Notes: generated from the sequence alone by a model not told the origin. A DNA stretch of 64,000 nt from UBA1413 sp037447215 (GCA_037447215.1 JBBIHB010000009.1:40103-104102); one strand, 5' to 3'. Shown: positions 1 through 9,222, counted from the first letter of the stretch. Numbers and translations: made by a program.

Positions 1-602
1 GTGCGGTAGTTTATATTGTAATAAACTGCCTCTCCTCCGGTTTTGGCGCCCGGATCCTTAATATTTTCACTCTGGTAGGTAATTTTGCAATGCCTGTCAT
101 AAGGAAGGGGCAGGTAAAGATTATGCCCCCGCATTTCATAACTGGTTGAATCGGAGACCGAAGAGGAAAGAGGTTCACCGGCAAGCAGCCCCCCGCTGAG
201 AATATCAAATGCTGTTCCCTCAATGGTTGGTTGAGTCTGGTGGTCAAAATAAATACGCATGGTGCCAAGGCCTGAATTCTCGCCTGCGAAAGTCATCCAG
301 AACCTGACAATAGCACCTGGGCCAGCGGTATCGAACATGACATATTCCACTCGCCCATCAATGGTGTCGGTACGGATAAACATAGTGCGATCCCAATTGG
401 CAAACCATGATGGGTCGCCAGGAGCCACAGTGGCCCTGTCGTAACTGCTATACTGAGCCAGGGTAAACGTCGGATCAGGGAACTGTGCCAACAATTCGCG
501 ATTGGCCATTTCAACCAGTAAACTTTCGAATGTTACTGACTTTTGAGAACATGCAGCTAAAAATGCAGCAATGATCAGTAGTAATGTAATTTTTTGTCTC
601 AT
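1..602 (-). CDS. GH172 (DUF2961) family lipoprotein, N-terminal part
   Basis: The reading frame starts at an ATG at 602 and stays open to the window edge, so about 200 N-terminal residues are visible. A lipoprotein signal ends in LAAC with Cys18, so the enzyme is probably membrane-anchored. The mature start has the DUF2961/GH172 pattern: a short ...ELLAQFPDP segment, SSYDRA, then WFANWDR, GRVEYVMFD, a GPGAIVRFWMT block and MRIYFD. GH172 members characterised so far act on fructofuranosides or arabinofuranosides; which applies here cannot be read from the fragment. It lies 11 bases after an unrecognised secreted protein and is the last visible gene of the ECF/FecR-controlled PUL. Family confidence is good, substrate unknown. 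Confidence 0.8.
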   Translation of the reverse strand, partial: MRQKITLLLIIAAFLAACSQKSVTFESLLVEMANRELLAQFPDPTFTLAQYSSYDRATVAPGDPSWFANWDRTMFIRTDTIDGRVEYVMFDTAGPGAIVRFWMTFAGENSGLGTMRIYFDHQTQPTIEGTAFDILSGGLLAGEPLSSSVSDSTSYEMRGHNLYLPLPYDRHCKITYQSENIKDPGAKTGGEAVYYNINYR

Positions 603-613
603 ATTAAGCCGGT

Positions 614-1729
614 TTAAGGTGATTTTTGGAGCATAATCGCCTCATTGTAATTTACTACGTAACGCCACCAATTGTTCAGCTTTCCATCAGCAAGGTTTAT
701 TCCCTCAAAGTGGGGTATATGGCTGAACCACCATTTCATATACCCTATATGTGAGCAATCCCATTCGCTGCAATCCATATAACGAGCTTTTTCATCCCTT
801 ACATCGGGGTAGTATTTCCAACTGTCGGCATAAGACCAAACCTTTTTCGGGTTGCCCCAGTCGTAATCTTTTTCCCCGTTTGGTGGAAAATGAATATTCC
901 CGATGTGCGACCTGTCGGGATTAAACTTCTGATATTTTAGAGCATAAGCAGCATACATTTCCCAATTGGTCAGCTCTTCTCTTTTGCTTTTCTTGTCATA
1001 GTCCCACCATCCGTAAACCTCCATCATGGTTGATTCAAAGCGGTGACCATAGCTTTCGAGTGCGCAGGCAAGATCACGTTCGTAGTTCAGGCCCATAACA
1101 CAAAGATGTTCGGTACAATTCACTCCCTTTGTTGGATGTGAATTGAGCCAGAATGCATTTTTGCCCATCATGTTCGACTCCCACATACCACCATAAGGAA
1201 AAGTCCACACCCACACCTCATGGATTTTACCTTCGTCGCGCATTTTATCAAACCCGAAATGTTCGATAAAGGCCTTATAATCGAAACTGGTTTCCTGCTC
1301 CTTCAGGGTTTTCCATCCTGGTTCCTGTAACAATTCCACAACACGTTGTTCATTAAGGCGTTCTCCTGTCTTTTTCAGGTAAGTAAAATAGATTTTCGTG
1401 TCAATTATATTCACAATATTGTATTCTACAACGCCATGGCTTATCTCACTCAGTGCATTGCGATAATCTTCAGTAAGTTGCCAGGGGTCGTGCCACTGGA
1501 AATTATATCCAGGAGTTTTAAAGGTTTCGTGTATCCTTTTCCCATCTACAATTGGATCCTGAATTACAACAATAACATTGACTATAGTGGTTTTATCGGG
1601 GTTAAGTTTAGACAGTTGAGCCACAGAATCCTTTAATTTTTCAATCGATTTGGCTTCTCTTTCGCAAAAAATGAACAAAAGAGTAATGGATAAAGTCAAA
1701 AAAATGAGCAAAATTTTAGGCTTCTTCAT
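614..1729 (-). CDS. secreted protein of unknown function in the GH172 PUL
   Basis: This 371-residue protein has an N-terminal hydrophobic signal (residues 5-21) followed by Cys22; the box FIFC is a poor lipobox, so it may be a lipoprotein or simply exported. I do not recognise the family. The mature part is rich in Trp and Tyr and has well-formed motifs: VWVWTFPYGGMWES near 175, a NCTEHLCVMGLNYERD segment with two close cysteines, ESYGHRFEST, and HIGNIHFPPNG. The single Cys-Glu-His segment and the many aromatics suggest a carbohydrate-active or metal-binding fold, but that is inference. It lies between the SusD-associated lipoprotein and the GH172 gene, so it is probably expressed with the PUL. 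Confidence 0.7.
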   Translation of the reverse strand: MKKPKILLIFLTLSITLLFIFCEREAKSIEKLKDSVAQLSKLNPDKTTIVNVIVVIQDPIVDGKRIHETFKTPGYNFQWHDPWQLTEDYRNALSEISHGVVEYNIVNIIDTKIYFTYLKKTGERLNEQRVVELLQEPGWKTLKEQETSFDYKAFIEHFGFDKMRDEGKIHEVWVWTFPYGGMWESNMMGKNAFWLNSHPTKGVNCTEHLCVMGLNYERDLACALESYGHRFESTMMEVYGWWDYDKKSKREELTNWEMYAAYALKYQKFNPDRSHIGNIHFPPNGEKDYDWGNPKKVWSYADSWKYYPDVRDEKARYMDCSEWDCSHIGYMKWWFSHIPHFEGINLADGKLNNWWRYVVNYNEAIMLQKSP

Positions 1730-1810
1730 TTTTTGATGAAGTTAAATAAATTTCATGAATTTATACAGACGTTTTCGTAGGCCAAAAGCCTGGAAAAGAG
1801 AGAATCGGAA

Positions 1811-1889
1811 TTTGAGCCGTTTGCATGAGATAACCCAACCTGTCCGAGATTCATGGATCGTATTGAAAACTCATTGCAAACAGCTCAAA
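1811..1889. repeat. long intergenic inverted repeat (stem-loop)
   Basis: Arms at 1811-1829 and 1870-1889 form a stem of about 19 base pairs with one bulge and a 40-base loop. The arms differ at one position that gives a C-A mismatch in plus-strand RNA but a G-U wobble in minus-strand RNA, the direction of transcription here. No T-run follows the stem on the minus strand, so it is not a standard intrinsic terminator. It sits between the SusD-side lipoprotein gene and the next gene of the PUL. Confidence 0.6.
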
Positions 1890-1916
1890 TAAAAACTTCA
1901 AATTATATATTATTGA

Positions 1917-2306
1917 TTAATTCAGTGCAACAAACACCGTTGTTTCACCATCGTTGAGAAGAATATACGGAGTAGTAGCCGTGCCTATTTTGGCTCCTGA
2001 GATTACCCTTACGTAAAAAACACCTTTCTGCCCAAGGTCGGCTTTTGTAAAGAAAGCTTTACCGTCGGCACCTGTAGTTTTGGTTTTAAATGGGGCGTTA
2101 GCAGCATTAAAATCAGCCTGATTGTTATACAGGTTGACGGTTGCTCCCGAAACTTTTGTATAGACAGTTGATGTTCCACTGCCAGTTATAGTTTCGGCTA
2201 CGACAACCAATGCAGGTTCAGTTTCCGAAATAATGTCAAAATCGAAATCTCTGTCGCAAGCTGCAAAAAAGATTAACAATGAAGCAATTACTATTATTTT
2301 TTTCAT
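1917..2306 (-). CDS. small lipoprotein with Ig/CarboxypepD-like domain
   Basis: A 129-residue protein. I place the start at the ATG at 2306 (MKKIIV...), not at an upstream TTG. The signal peptide ends in FFAAC with Cys17, a good lipobox. The mature part is a single beta-rich domain with a carboxypeptidase-regulatory-like pattern (SGATVNLY, then TGADGKAFF), common in small surface lipoproteins of PULs. It follows SusD by 22 bases in the same direction, the place often held by SusE/SusF-type or accessory surface lipoproteins. A role in glycan binding or SusCD support is inferred from position only. Confidence 0.7.
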   Translation of the reverse strand: MKKIIVIASLLIFFAACDRDFDFDIISETEPALVVVAETITGSGTSTVYTKVSGATVNLYNNQADFNAANAPFKTKTTGADGKAFFTKADLGQKGVFYVRVISGAKIGTATTPYILLNDGETTVFVALN

Positions 2307-2328
2307 AATATACAAATTTTAAAGGATA

Positions 2329-3837
2329 TTACATTTCACTACCTGGTGCTCCTCCGAATGTATATACTTGCTGGCCATGCATTTGCAATTCAGGAGCTGG
2401 AATCGGAAAATGATAAGCTGTTCCCGGCAGCAACATTCCTTGCCTTCTTTTATCGAAGAATCCTAGATGTGCCCATACCAAATCGCATTCAACATACCTT
2501 TCATAGAATAGTTTATTAAGCAGATCGCTGTCACTATCGGTTGCTGGTGGCAGGTTGCCTACTGTCACACGTGTATTGTTGATCAATGCAGCAGCACCAC
2601 TTATTTGGTTTGTCCTGATTTTTGCTTCAGCCAGGTAAAGGTCGTTTTCAGCCTTCAGGTAGTGGCCTACCAGGCCTGCTCCAGCATTAATCACATCAAA
2701 ATATCTCCAGTATCGGTATTCGCAACGGATAAAAAAGCCATAACCTTCACGAGTAACACGGCCCCATCCAAACCATTGGTCGCTAGCTGCATCCCAACGG
2801 AAGTATTTTGCCAGTCGGGCATCGGGGCAGTTCTTGATTTCTCCAAGACGATTGACCCCATCAGGCCAGGGATAAACAGCTGCCGGATCATTTGGCGCCA
2901 TCTGGTTCATCAGCCACTGGTTTGCGCGAATCCAGCCCCAGTTGTAGAGTCCAAGATAGTTGGCTCCAACATCTCTGGTCATTACTTTGCCCCTCCAGCC
3001 TTCAACATAAGAAACATTGAGATCTGCAGTCAGCCCTTTCTCAGCATATGATCTTACTTTATTCCAATCGGTGGCAGTATTTTCAGATGGAGTGCGGGCA
3101 TTATTTACCAGAAAACGGGCTGCCATTGAATTTGCAAATTGAAGCAACCGATCTTTGGTAAAGTTTACACCTGGAATTACCTCAGCATAGTCTGTATTGA
3201 CCGGGTCACTCTGGATCAGGGCTATTGCATCATCTAGCCGCTTTACAGCATACGCCATTACTTCTTTATACGATTTGGTGTTGGCCACAAAATCGAAAGT
3301 TACAGCATCGTGTTCTTCAGTAAAAAGGTATGCTTTATCATAAAGCAAAGCAATGTTACCATAAAGCAATGCTTGAATAATATATACATGTGCTTTAGCC
3401 CAGTTGGTATAATCAACACCACCCAACACTACCTTATAAGCAGGATCTTCAAGGATTTTGGAAAGTTTAATAACCATACCTACCCCTGAGTAAAAGTTGT
3501 ACCAAGCTCCGAAATTGATTACAATCACCGGGTCGGGGTGTTGGTCGTTGAACAATGGCCGACGGGGTCTGAACCACATAGTTCCTGAACCCCAGCCGGG
3601 AGTACCGGCAGAAAATAAATCGGCGTTGGTAAACCCAATTGAAGGACTTGCAGCGATAGCACCATTGTACCAGGTATTGTAACCATTTTTCAAAAGTGCA
3701 TAAAACTCTTTGGGAGTATATAGGTCAGCAATATTTGGCTGATTTTCATTTCTGACGTCAAGGCTCTCAAACAGGTCGTTGCATGAAGCCAGAAACAGGA
3801 CAATAGTCAGCGAAAGAATGTATTTTATTTTTTTCAT
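2329..3837 (-). CDS. SusD/RagB-family glycan-binding lipoprotein
   Basis: A 502-residue protein with a lipobox LASC (Cys19), so it should sit on the outer-membrane surface over its SusC partner. It shows the SusD layout: an N-terminal NDLFESLDV-type segment, helical TPR-like repeats (AKAHVYIIQALLYGNIA, TKSYKEVMAYAVKRLDDAI), and a C-terminal region with NDLYLAEAKIR and ERYVECDLVWAHLGFFDKRR, typical of the family. Length is normal. It lies 12 bases after the SusC gene and is surely co-transcribed. It should bind the oligosaccharide imported by that SusC; the sugar is not known, although the GH172 gene downstream hints at a furanoside polymer. Confidence 0.9.
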   Translation of the reverse strand: MKKIKYILSLTIVLFLASCNDLFESLDVRNENQPNIADLYTPKEFYALLKNGYNTWYNGAIAASPSIGFTNADLFSAGTPGWGSGTMWFRPRRPLFNDQHPDPVIVINFGAWYNFYSGVGMVIKLSKILEDPAYKVVLGGVDYTNWAKAHVYIIQALLYGNIALLYDKAYLFTEEHDAVTFDFVANTKSYKEVMAYAVKRLDDAIALIQSDPVNTDYAEVIPGVNFTKDRLLQFANSMAARFLVNNARTPSENTATDWNKVRSYAEKGLTADLNVSYVEGWRGKVMTRDVGANYLGLYNWGWIRANQWLMNQMAPNDPAAVYPWPDGVNRLGEIKNCPDARLAKYFRWDAASDQWFGWGRVTREGYGFFIRCEYRYWRYFDVINAGAGLVGHYLKAENDLYLAEAKIRTNQISGAAALINNTRVTVGNLPPATDSDSDLLNKLFYERYVECDLVWAHLGFFDKRRQGMLLPGTAYHFPIPAPELQMHGQQVYTFGGAPGSEM

Positions 3838-3849
3838 GTTTGTTAATAC

Positions 3850-6800
3850 TTAAAAGGTTATTGCCAATGATCCACTAATCATCCTGTAAATCGGATAGGA
3901 TTCGTTCGAGTCAAACCTGAATGCATTCGCATCAACTCCTTTGGATGTTTCCCTTCTACCGGTTTCCGGATCAAATCCGGGATATGTAGTAAGCGTAAGC
4001 AGGTTTCGGCCAATTGCACTTAATCGGAAATTTTTCACATACTTGTCGAAACCAGCCAATTTAAAGTCATAACTGAGTGACAATTCGCGCAATTTCAGGA
4101 AAGTAGCATCGAAAGCAAGAACATCGTTGTCCCACCCAAGGATTCCACCGGTTTGTCCGCTGTTTTCGTAATATCCGCTTGGCTTAACAGCATTCCAGGG
4201 TTTCCCTGACTGGTCGAACAGTTTTGGCTCTACAGTATAACGGATTGAGTGGTTATATACCTGTCCGCCCTGCTGCCAGGTTGCCAGTGCATAAAGCGTA
4301 AGATTTTTCCACGAAAAAGCAGAGGTAAAGTTCATATTGAAATCGGGGTTAAAATTGGCAGCCGGCATGGCAGCAATATTACCCTTGTCGTCGCGGATTT
4401 TCAAAGGTCTTTCATTTATGGTGCCTATGGCAGTTCTTTGCACAACAAACCCCTGGTTGTTTACCACAAACCACTCATCAACTGTGCGTCCAGCAGGAAC
4501 CTGGTTTTTTACATCGTCTAAGGTGCGTGCAAATTTGTCGAGGTATAAAACCCCAAACTCAATACCTTCTTCAATGCGGAAACGAGTTCCATTCAGCATA
4601 TATGGAGTTGCATTAAGTTTTGTAATCTTCTGACGTACTCGATCAAATAATAGTGATACATTCCAATTGAGATTAGTGCGCTTAATAACATGATACCCCA
4701 AACTTGCCTCAAATGTTGTTGATTTTATGGTACCTGCATTTTGCCATTGAAATGCTGCTCCCGAGAGAGGAGTAATGGGAACCTTTAATATTTGGTCGGT
4801 ATTTGTGGCATTTGAATAGCTGAAAGAGAAATCGATACGATCTAAAAAGCGAATGTCGGTGCCCATTTCAAGTTCTTTCGAGAAAGATGGTTTAAGGTTC
4901 GTATTCCCTAATGTTTCCATATTGCCTGCCACACCGTTGGTCAGAGAGAAAACCTCGTATTGAGCCTCAAAAGGAGGACGCAAGCCTGCCACTCCATATG
5001 ATGCGCGAAGTTTCCACTCGTCAATGCCTTTTATTTTGAAATCCTGCGTAACACGCCATGCACCCGAAACCCTGTAAAAAGTCTGCCACCTTACATCGGC
5101 GCCGAATAGAGATGAGGCATCGCGGCGGATCAGTGCGTCAAAAATATACTTGTCCTTATAATCAAATGCAGCTATTGCAGCATAGTTGTATGCAATACTC
5201 TTAAATATGGCCGAGGTTGTGTTTTGATTTGCACTCAAACTTACAGAAGTTACTCCAAACCCCCTTACACCCAGGTTATTTCCATACCCTGACAAACTGC
5301 TACTAATTGATGATTCATATAAATATTGCGCTTTCAAACGGGTATTGAAATCCCCCAATTTTTTAAAAAATGAACCTTCAATAGTCACAATTTCCTCTTT
5401 TGCATTCCACAAACCCCGGCTGATATAACCGTTGTCTTCAGTCAGGTCAGTACGCAGTTTACCCTTTGGCGATATATAAAAGCTTTCTCCATTGACACGG
5501 GTTGTTCCATAGCTGCCTTCGAAAAGCAAAAAATCAAGAGGTGTAAATTTCAAACCTGTAAAAGAAATCAGCTTTTGAGATTTGCCTTCATTTTTTGTAT
5601 TTGCAATTTCATAAAGCGGGTTTGGTGTAGAAGCGCTAAGCTTATTAACATTAACCTTGTAGGGTGTACCATCGGCATTAGGCTGCAGTAAGTCGGCTTC
5701 AGGATCACTGTTGAGAAGACGCCCGAAAGCCCCACCGGCACGGTTGTCAGATTTCGACTGAGAGAAGAGGTTCGAGGTAGTCAGACTCCATTTGTCTGAA
5801 ATCCTGTAATCGAGATTGAGCTTGAAATTGTTCCGGCTATTCCCATCTACAAGCTCAACAATACCTTGCTCACGTGTAGTTTGCACCGATGCATAGGTTG
5901 ACATTTTGGCGTCGGCCGAATTGCCTCTCAACGATAAAAAATTGGTTGTGTAACCCCCGGGATTAAAGAATTGGTCAAGGTGATCATAAACTTTTGGATA
6001 TAAATTATCCATCACCCTGTCAGGTTCAACATTGTTGGTAACCACTCCGTTCTGAATAATACGGTTAGTGGCAATAGATCGGGGCGGAACATATCCAATA
6101 TAACTTTGTCCTGACTCAATCCTATAATCAACCTGCATTTTTCCAGCGTTCATAGAACTCCCCCTTTTTGTAATTATACTTACAACTCCATTTGCAGCAC
6201 GTGAGCCATATAATGATGAAGCAGCAGCTCCTTTCAATACCTCAATCGATTCAATGTCTTCTGCATTTACGTCAGAAAGTCCAAGCTCAGTTTGAACGCC
6301 ATCTACAATAATTAAAGGGTTCGAACTTCCGAATATGGTTTTAACTCCACGAAGCTGAATATCAGAATCGGAACCCGGTGCTCCATTTGTTCGGGTAATC
6401 CTAACCCCGGCAACCTTTCCCTGGATTGCCGCTCCGGCGTCCACGGCAGGCACCTGTTGAAGACTTTTTGAGCTAATTTTATCAATAGCAAAGCCAATTT
6501 TATTTTTTGGAGTACCACTTGCAACCCCGGTAACAATCACTTCGTCAACACCAAAAGAAATATCTTCAAGTGTTATATTTACTATAGATTGATTTCCGGC
6601 AACTATTTCCTGTGTCCTCATCCCCACAAACGAAAATACCAGCGTGGCATTCTGAGGCACATTCCCCATTGTATAATTACCATTCCCATCGGTAATGGTT
6701 CCTGTGGTTGTACCTTTTACCACCACAGTTACCCCGGGGAGGGGAGCGCCGGTGCGTTCGGTAACCGTACCCGATACTCCGCGCTGCTGTTGTAAAAAGG

Positions 6801-7173
6801 AATTAATATTTTCGGGCGCTAGCACAATTTTGCGGTCAACAATCGAGTATTCCACATTGGTGCCGGCAAACAACTGGTCGAGGATTTCCTCAATCCGTTG
6901 GTCGCTAACCTTTACAGATACCTTTCGCTGGACATCAATTAGTTTTTCATTGTAAAGGAAGAAAAATTCACTTTGGTTTTCTATGGCATCCAGGACTTTT
7001 TCGAGAACCGTGTTGTTGTAGTTCAACGAAAGCCTGGTGCGCTGCGCATAGGCGCTGTTGGCCTGTGTCTGGAGGAAGGTTGCCAGTAGAAGAAAAACTA
7101 TAATTCTCATAATCAGAAATGTTTTCTTCAAGGAGTGGGCATACCACCCATTGATGGTTTGACTTTTTTCCAT
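3850..7173 (-). CDS. SusC/RagA-family TonB-dependent transporter with STN signalling domain
   Basis: An 1107-residue outer-membrane transporter. Order of domains: long signal peptide (to about residue 44, ...SAYAQ), STN domain (about 50-120, with LEKVLDAIENQSEFFF), carboxypeptidase-regulatory-like domain (about 132-205, VSGTVTERTGAPLPGV), plug (about 220-340, VDEVIVTG, LIIVDGV, LKGAAASSLYGSRAANGV) and 22-strand barrel ending in ...ISGSLAITF. The STN domain is the one that contacts FecR-type anti-sigma factors; fecR and the sigma gene lie directly upstream, so this is a transducing transporter that reports substrate to its own regulator. Partner SusD follows after 12 bases. Confidence 0.93.
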   Translation of the reverse strand: MEKSQTINGWYAHSLKKTFLIMRIIVFLLLATFLQTQANSAYAQRTRLSLNYNNTVLEKVLDAIENQSEFFFLYNEKLIDVQRKVSVKVSDQRIEEILDQLFAGTNVEYSIVDRKIVLAPENINSFLQQQRGVSGTVTERTGAPLPGVTVVVKGTTTGTITDGNGNYTMGNVPQNATLVFSFVGMRTQEIVAGNQSIVNITLEDISFGVDEVIVTGVASGTPKNKIGFAIDKISSKSLQQVPAVDAGAAIQGKVAGVRITRTNGAPGSDSDIQLRGVKTIFGSSNPLIIVDGVQTELGLSDVNAEDIESIEVLKGAAASSLYGSRAANGVVSIITKRGSSMNAGKMQVDYRIESGQSYIGYVPPRSIATNRIIQNGVVTNNVEPDRVMDNLYPKVYDHLDQFFNPGGYTTNFLSLRGNSADAKMSTYASVQTTREQGIVELVDGNSRNNFKLNLDYRISDKWSLTTSNLFSQSKSDNRAGGAFGRLLNSDPEADLLQPNADGTPYKVNVNKLSASTPNPLYEIANTKNEGKSQKLISFTGLKFTPLDFLLFEGSYGTTRVNGESFYISPKGKLRTDLTEDNGYISRGLWNAKEEIVTIEGSFFKKLGDFNTRLKAQYLYESSISSSLSGYGNNLGVRGFGVTSVSLSANQNTTSAIFKSIAYNYAAIAAFDYKDKYIFDALIRRDASSLFGADVRWQTFYRVSGAWRVTQDFKIKGIDEWKLRASYGVAGLRPPFEAQYEVFSLTNGVAGNMETLGNTNLKPSFSKELEMGTDIRFLDRIDFSFSYSNATNTDQILKVPITPLSGAAFQWQNAGTIKSTTFEASLGYHVIKRTNLNWNVSLLFDRVRQKITKLNATPYMLNGTRFRIEEGIEFGVLYLDKFARTLDDVKNQVPAGRTVDEWFVVNNQGFVVQRTAIGTINERPLKIRDDKGNIAAMPAANFNPDFNMNFTSAFSWKNLTLYALATWQQGGQVYNHSIRYTVEPKLFDQSGKPWNAVKPSGYYENSGQTGGILGWDNDVLAFDATFLKLRELSLSYDFKLAGFDKYVKNFRLSAIGRNLLTLTTYPGFDPETGRRETSKGVDANAFRFDSNESYPIYRMISGSLAITF

Positions 7174-7220
7174 AGATTTGTAACGATTAAATTAATAATA
7201 AAATTCTTAAATGGGTTTTT

Positions 7221-7248
7221 GAAGGAAATCGTTGGCGCGGTTTCCTTC
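7221..7248 (-). other. stem-loop between fecR and susC
   Basis: Eight-base perfect arms, GAAGGAAA at 7221-7228 and TTTCCTTC at 7241-7248, enclose a 12-base loop. The T-run lies on the plus strand only, so in the transcribed minus direction it is a plain stem-loop in the space between fecR and susC. It might tune the amount of susC message relative to fecR or mark an RNA-processing site; function is inferred. Confidence 0.4.
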
Positions 7249-7310
7249 TTTTTTGTGCTTTCGTTACGGTCGGTCCCTGTTTTTCATAGGCTGTTTGATT
7301 TAAATGGTTA

Positions 7311-8345
7311 TTAATTTCGCTTGTAAAATGTTACCTTTTCTTTTTGCCAGCTTCCATCGGGTAGCTCTATCCGCGGGGTAATCCGGTAACGCATGGGGGA
7401 AGTCATGGTCAGTAACCGTATAACTTCCCATAAGTTATCATCTTCGAAGGTTGCCCTGAAAACATATTCATTCAGTGCAGGGTCGGCTACTTCCACCTCA
7501 ATGTTGTACCAGCGTTCGAGCCTGCGGGCTACGGTTTCCATATTATCGCCCCTGAAAATGAGTTTCCCTTCGGTCCATCCTTTAATTTTTGATGGTTCGG
7601 TTTTTTCAATGTGGATCGATTCCCCGTTAAAAACCAACCTTTCGTCGGGATGCACCTCTTCAAACCGGGAATTGGGGGTTGCCCTGAATGCAACTTTTCC
7701 TTCGGACAGGACAACTTCCACAAAGTTGTCGTTGGGGTAGGCGCATAGGTTGAAACTGGTGCCGAGCACCTTCACCGCTGAGGTGCCGGCGCCAATTTCA
7801 AAAGGATGCTGCTCATCGCGGGCAACATCAAACCAGGCTTCTCCTTGTAATTCTACTTTACGGTCGGTTGCGAAAGGCAATGAATAAGTAAGCGTTGAAC
7901 CACTGTTGAGAAACCCTGATGAGCCATCTGGCAGAATAAATCTAACCCTCGAGCCGAACGGAGCATAAATGGAAGTGGTTACTGTTTGCTCAACCAGCGG
8001 TGTAGATGTAGGCTCAGGTATTAAATAGAGCCATGCTCCTGCCAACATGATTGGAAGCAGCAAAACTGCCGCAACCCTTGAATAAATATGGATAAATCGG
8101 TTCTTGATTGATTGCTGTTTTTCGAGTTCTTTCAAACGGATCAGGTGATGTACCCGGTCGAGGAGGTGGTTCAGGTCAATCTCAGGGATGGGGGCGAGGT
8201 TGTTCCAATCCTCTTTCAGCCATTTATTGAGGCCTGGACTTGAATGGCCTTCAGCAAAAAGGTTCTCAACAAAAATAATTTCTTCATGGCTGGATTTCCC
8301 ATCCAGATATCGTTGTAAAATTTCTATATCGAGTTGATTCAGCAT
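7311..8345 (-). CDS. FecR-family anti-sigma factor
   Basis: A 344-residue inner-membrane protein: cytoplasmic N-terminal anti-sigma part (1-85), one membrane segment (about 88-108), periplasmic FecR domain (about 125-225, with SRVRFILPDGSSGFLNSGS, EAWFDVARDEQHPFEI, VKVLGTSFNLCAYP) and a C-terminal DUF4974/STN-like domain (about 265-335, NMETVARRLERWYNIEVEV). It should hold the sigma factor encoded just upstream until the STN domain of the downstream SusC signals substrate binding. Gene order sigma, fecR, susC, susD is the standard one. Confidence 0.93.
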   Translation of the reverse strand: MLNQLDIEILQRYLDGKSSHEEIIFVENLFAEGHSSPGLNKWLKEDWNNLAPIPEIDLNHLLDRVHHLIRLKELEKQQSIKNRFIHIYSRVAAVLLLPIMLAGAWLYLIPEPTSTPLVEQTVTTSIYAPFGSRVRFILPDGSSGFLNSGSTLTYSLPFATDRKVELQGEAWFDVARDEQHPFEIGAGTSAVKVLGTSFNLCAYPNDNFVEVVLSEGKVAFRATPNSRFEEVHPDERLVFNGESIHIEKTEPSKIKGWTEGKLIFRGDNMETVARRLERWYNIEVEVADPALNEYVFRATFEDDNLWEVIRLLTMTSPMRYRITPRIELPDGSWQKEKVTFYKRN

Positions 8346-8462
8346 TTTTTTCTCCGAAAGGTAATTATTTTCCTTTCGCTATACAGTCATACACGCGGGG
8401 ACGGAAAATCTCATATAGAAAATTGATTTTCTTGAAAAAAAATTTGAGGGGGCTCCGGAAAC

Positions 8463-8490
8463 CGGTGGCTTCGGCTCCGCTCAGTCACCG
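8463..8490. repeat. REP-like GC-rich palindrome
   Basis: CGGTGGCT at 8463-8470 pairs with AGTCACCG at 8483-8490 (one G-U pair) around a loop containing CTCCGCTC. It is much richer in GC than the flanking AT-rich spacer between the sigma and fecR genes. It resembles small GC-rich dispersed palindromes found in many bacterial genomes; only one copy is visible here, so repeat status is a guess. Confidence 0.4.
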
Positions 8491-8498
8491 ATAAACCC

Positions 8499-9083
8499 TT
8501 AAAAAATCCAGAGGCTCATGAACAGCAAAAAAGCAAGGTTATCGCTACTCAGTTTTGAACGAATGAATTTTGTAGCTGCCGAAATATAATTGTCAACTGT
8601 TCCGGGCGAAAGGTTCAGCTCACTGGCGATTTGTTTGGAAGACAGGCCTTCCTGGCGGCTTTTCAGGAAAACCAATTTTTGCTGTTCGGGAAGTTGTTCA
8701 ATCAGCCGGTTAACCTGTTCGAGTACCGATTTAAAATCCATCCGGTTATCTGTCAATACCATATTTTCGGTCAGTTCGAGCGAAAGCTTTTCATAAAATT
8801 TCCGTTCGTTCAGCCTTTTGCGGAAAATATTGCAGATATCATTGTAAGCGATGGTAAAAAGGAACGATTGGAAAGAAGCCTCCTGTTTCAATTTTTTGCG
8901 GTTTTCCCAAACTTTCAGAAAAACACCCTGCACCAATCCTTCGGCGTCTTCTTTCGAACGGAGGTACTTGAATCCAAAGGAATACAAACGGATGGCATAT
9001 TTACCGAACAATTTGTCGAAAGCTTCGGCATCGCCCTGCTGCAAACTTCCGACCAGTTCCCTGTCGTTGGAAATAGGTTTCAC
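8499..9083 (-). CDS. RNA polymerase ECF sigma-70 factor
   Basis: A 194-residue ECF sigma factor of the Bacteroidetes type. Region 2 lies at about 22-90 (FDKLFGKYAIRLYSFGFKYL, DAEGLVQGVFLKVWENR) and region 4 at about 125-180 (LPEQQKLVFLKSRQEGLSSKQIA, then a helix-turn-helix LSPGTVDNYIS). The last 14 residues form a hydrophobic tail (NLAFLLFMSLWIF), a feature shared with the second sigma factor in this window. It is probably inactive while bound to the FecR encoded 153 bases downstream and activates the GH172 PUL. Confidence 0.92.
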   Translation of the reverse strand: MKPISNDRELVGSLQQGDAEAFDKLFGKYAIRLYSFGFKYLRSKEDAEGLVQGVFLKVWENRKKLKQEASFQSFLFTIAYNDICNIFRKRLNERKFYEKLSLELTENMVLTDNRMDFKSVLEQVNRLIEQLPEQQKLVFLKSRQEGLSSKQIASELNLSPGTVDNYISAATKFIRSKLSSDNLAFLLFMSLWIF

Positions 9084-9120
9084 CCGGCCTGATAATTTTC
9101 AGCGAAAGTAATAAATTATC

Positions 9121-9147
9121 CACATCACAACTTCGGAATATGATGTG
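9121..9147. promoter_or_regulatory. dyad upstream of the ECF sigma gene
   Basis: Perfect 7-base arms CACATCA and TGATGTG are separated by 13 bases, 38-64 bases upstream of the sigma start at 9083. The spacing of two half sites by about two helical turns fits a protein-binding operator, and it may equally fold as a weak hairpin after the preceding GH3 gene. No T-run follows. Functional status is inferred. Confidence 0.3.
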
Positions 9148-9222
9148 ATCAATCCCGGCCTTCAGTTGAAGCCTAATTTTCAGGGTGGCAACTTCAGGCT
9201 GTTATTGCTTTATAGCCGGATT

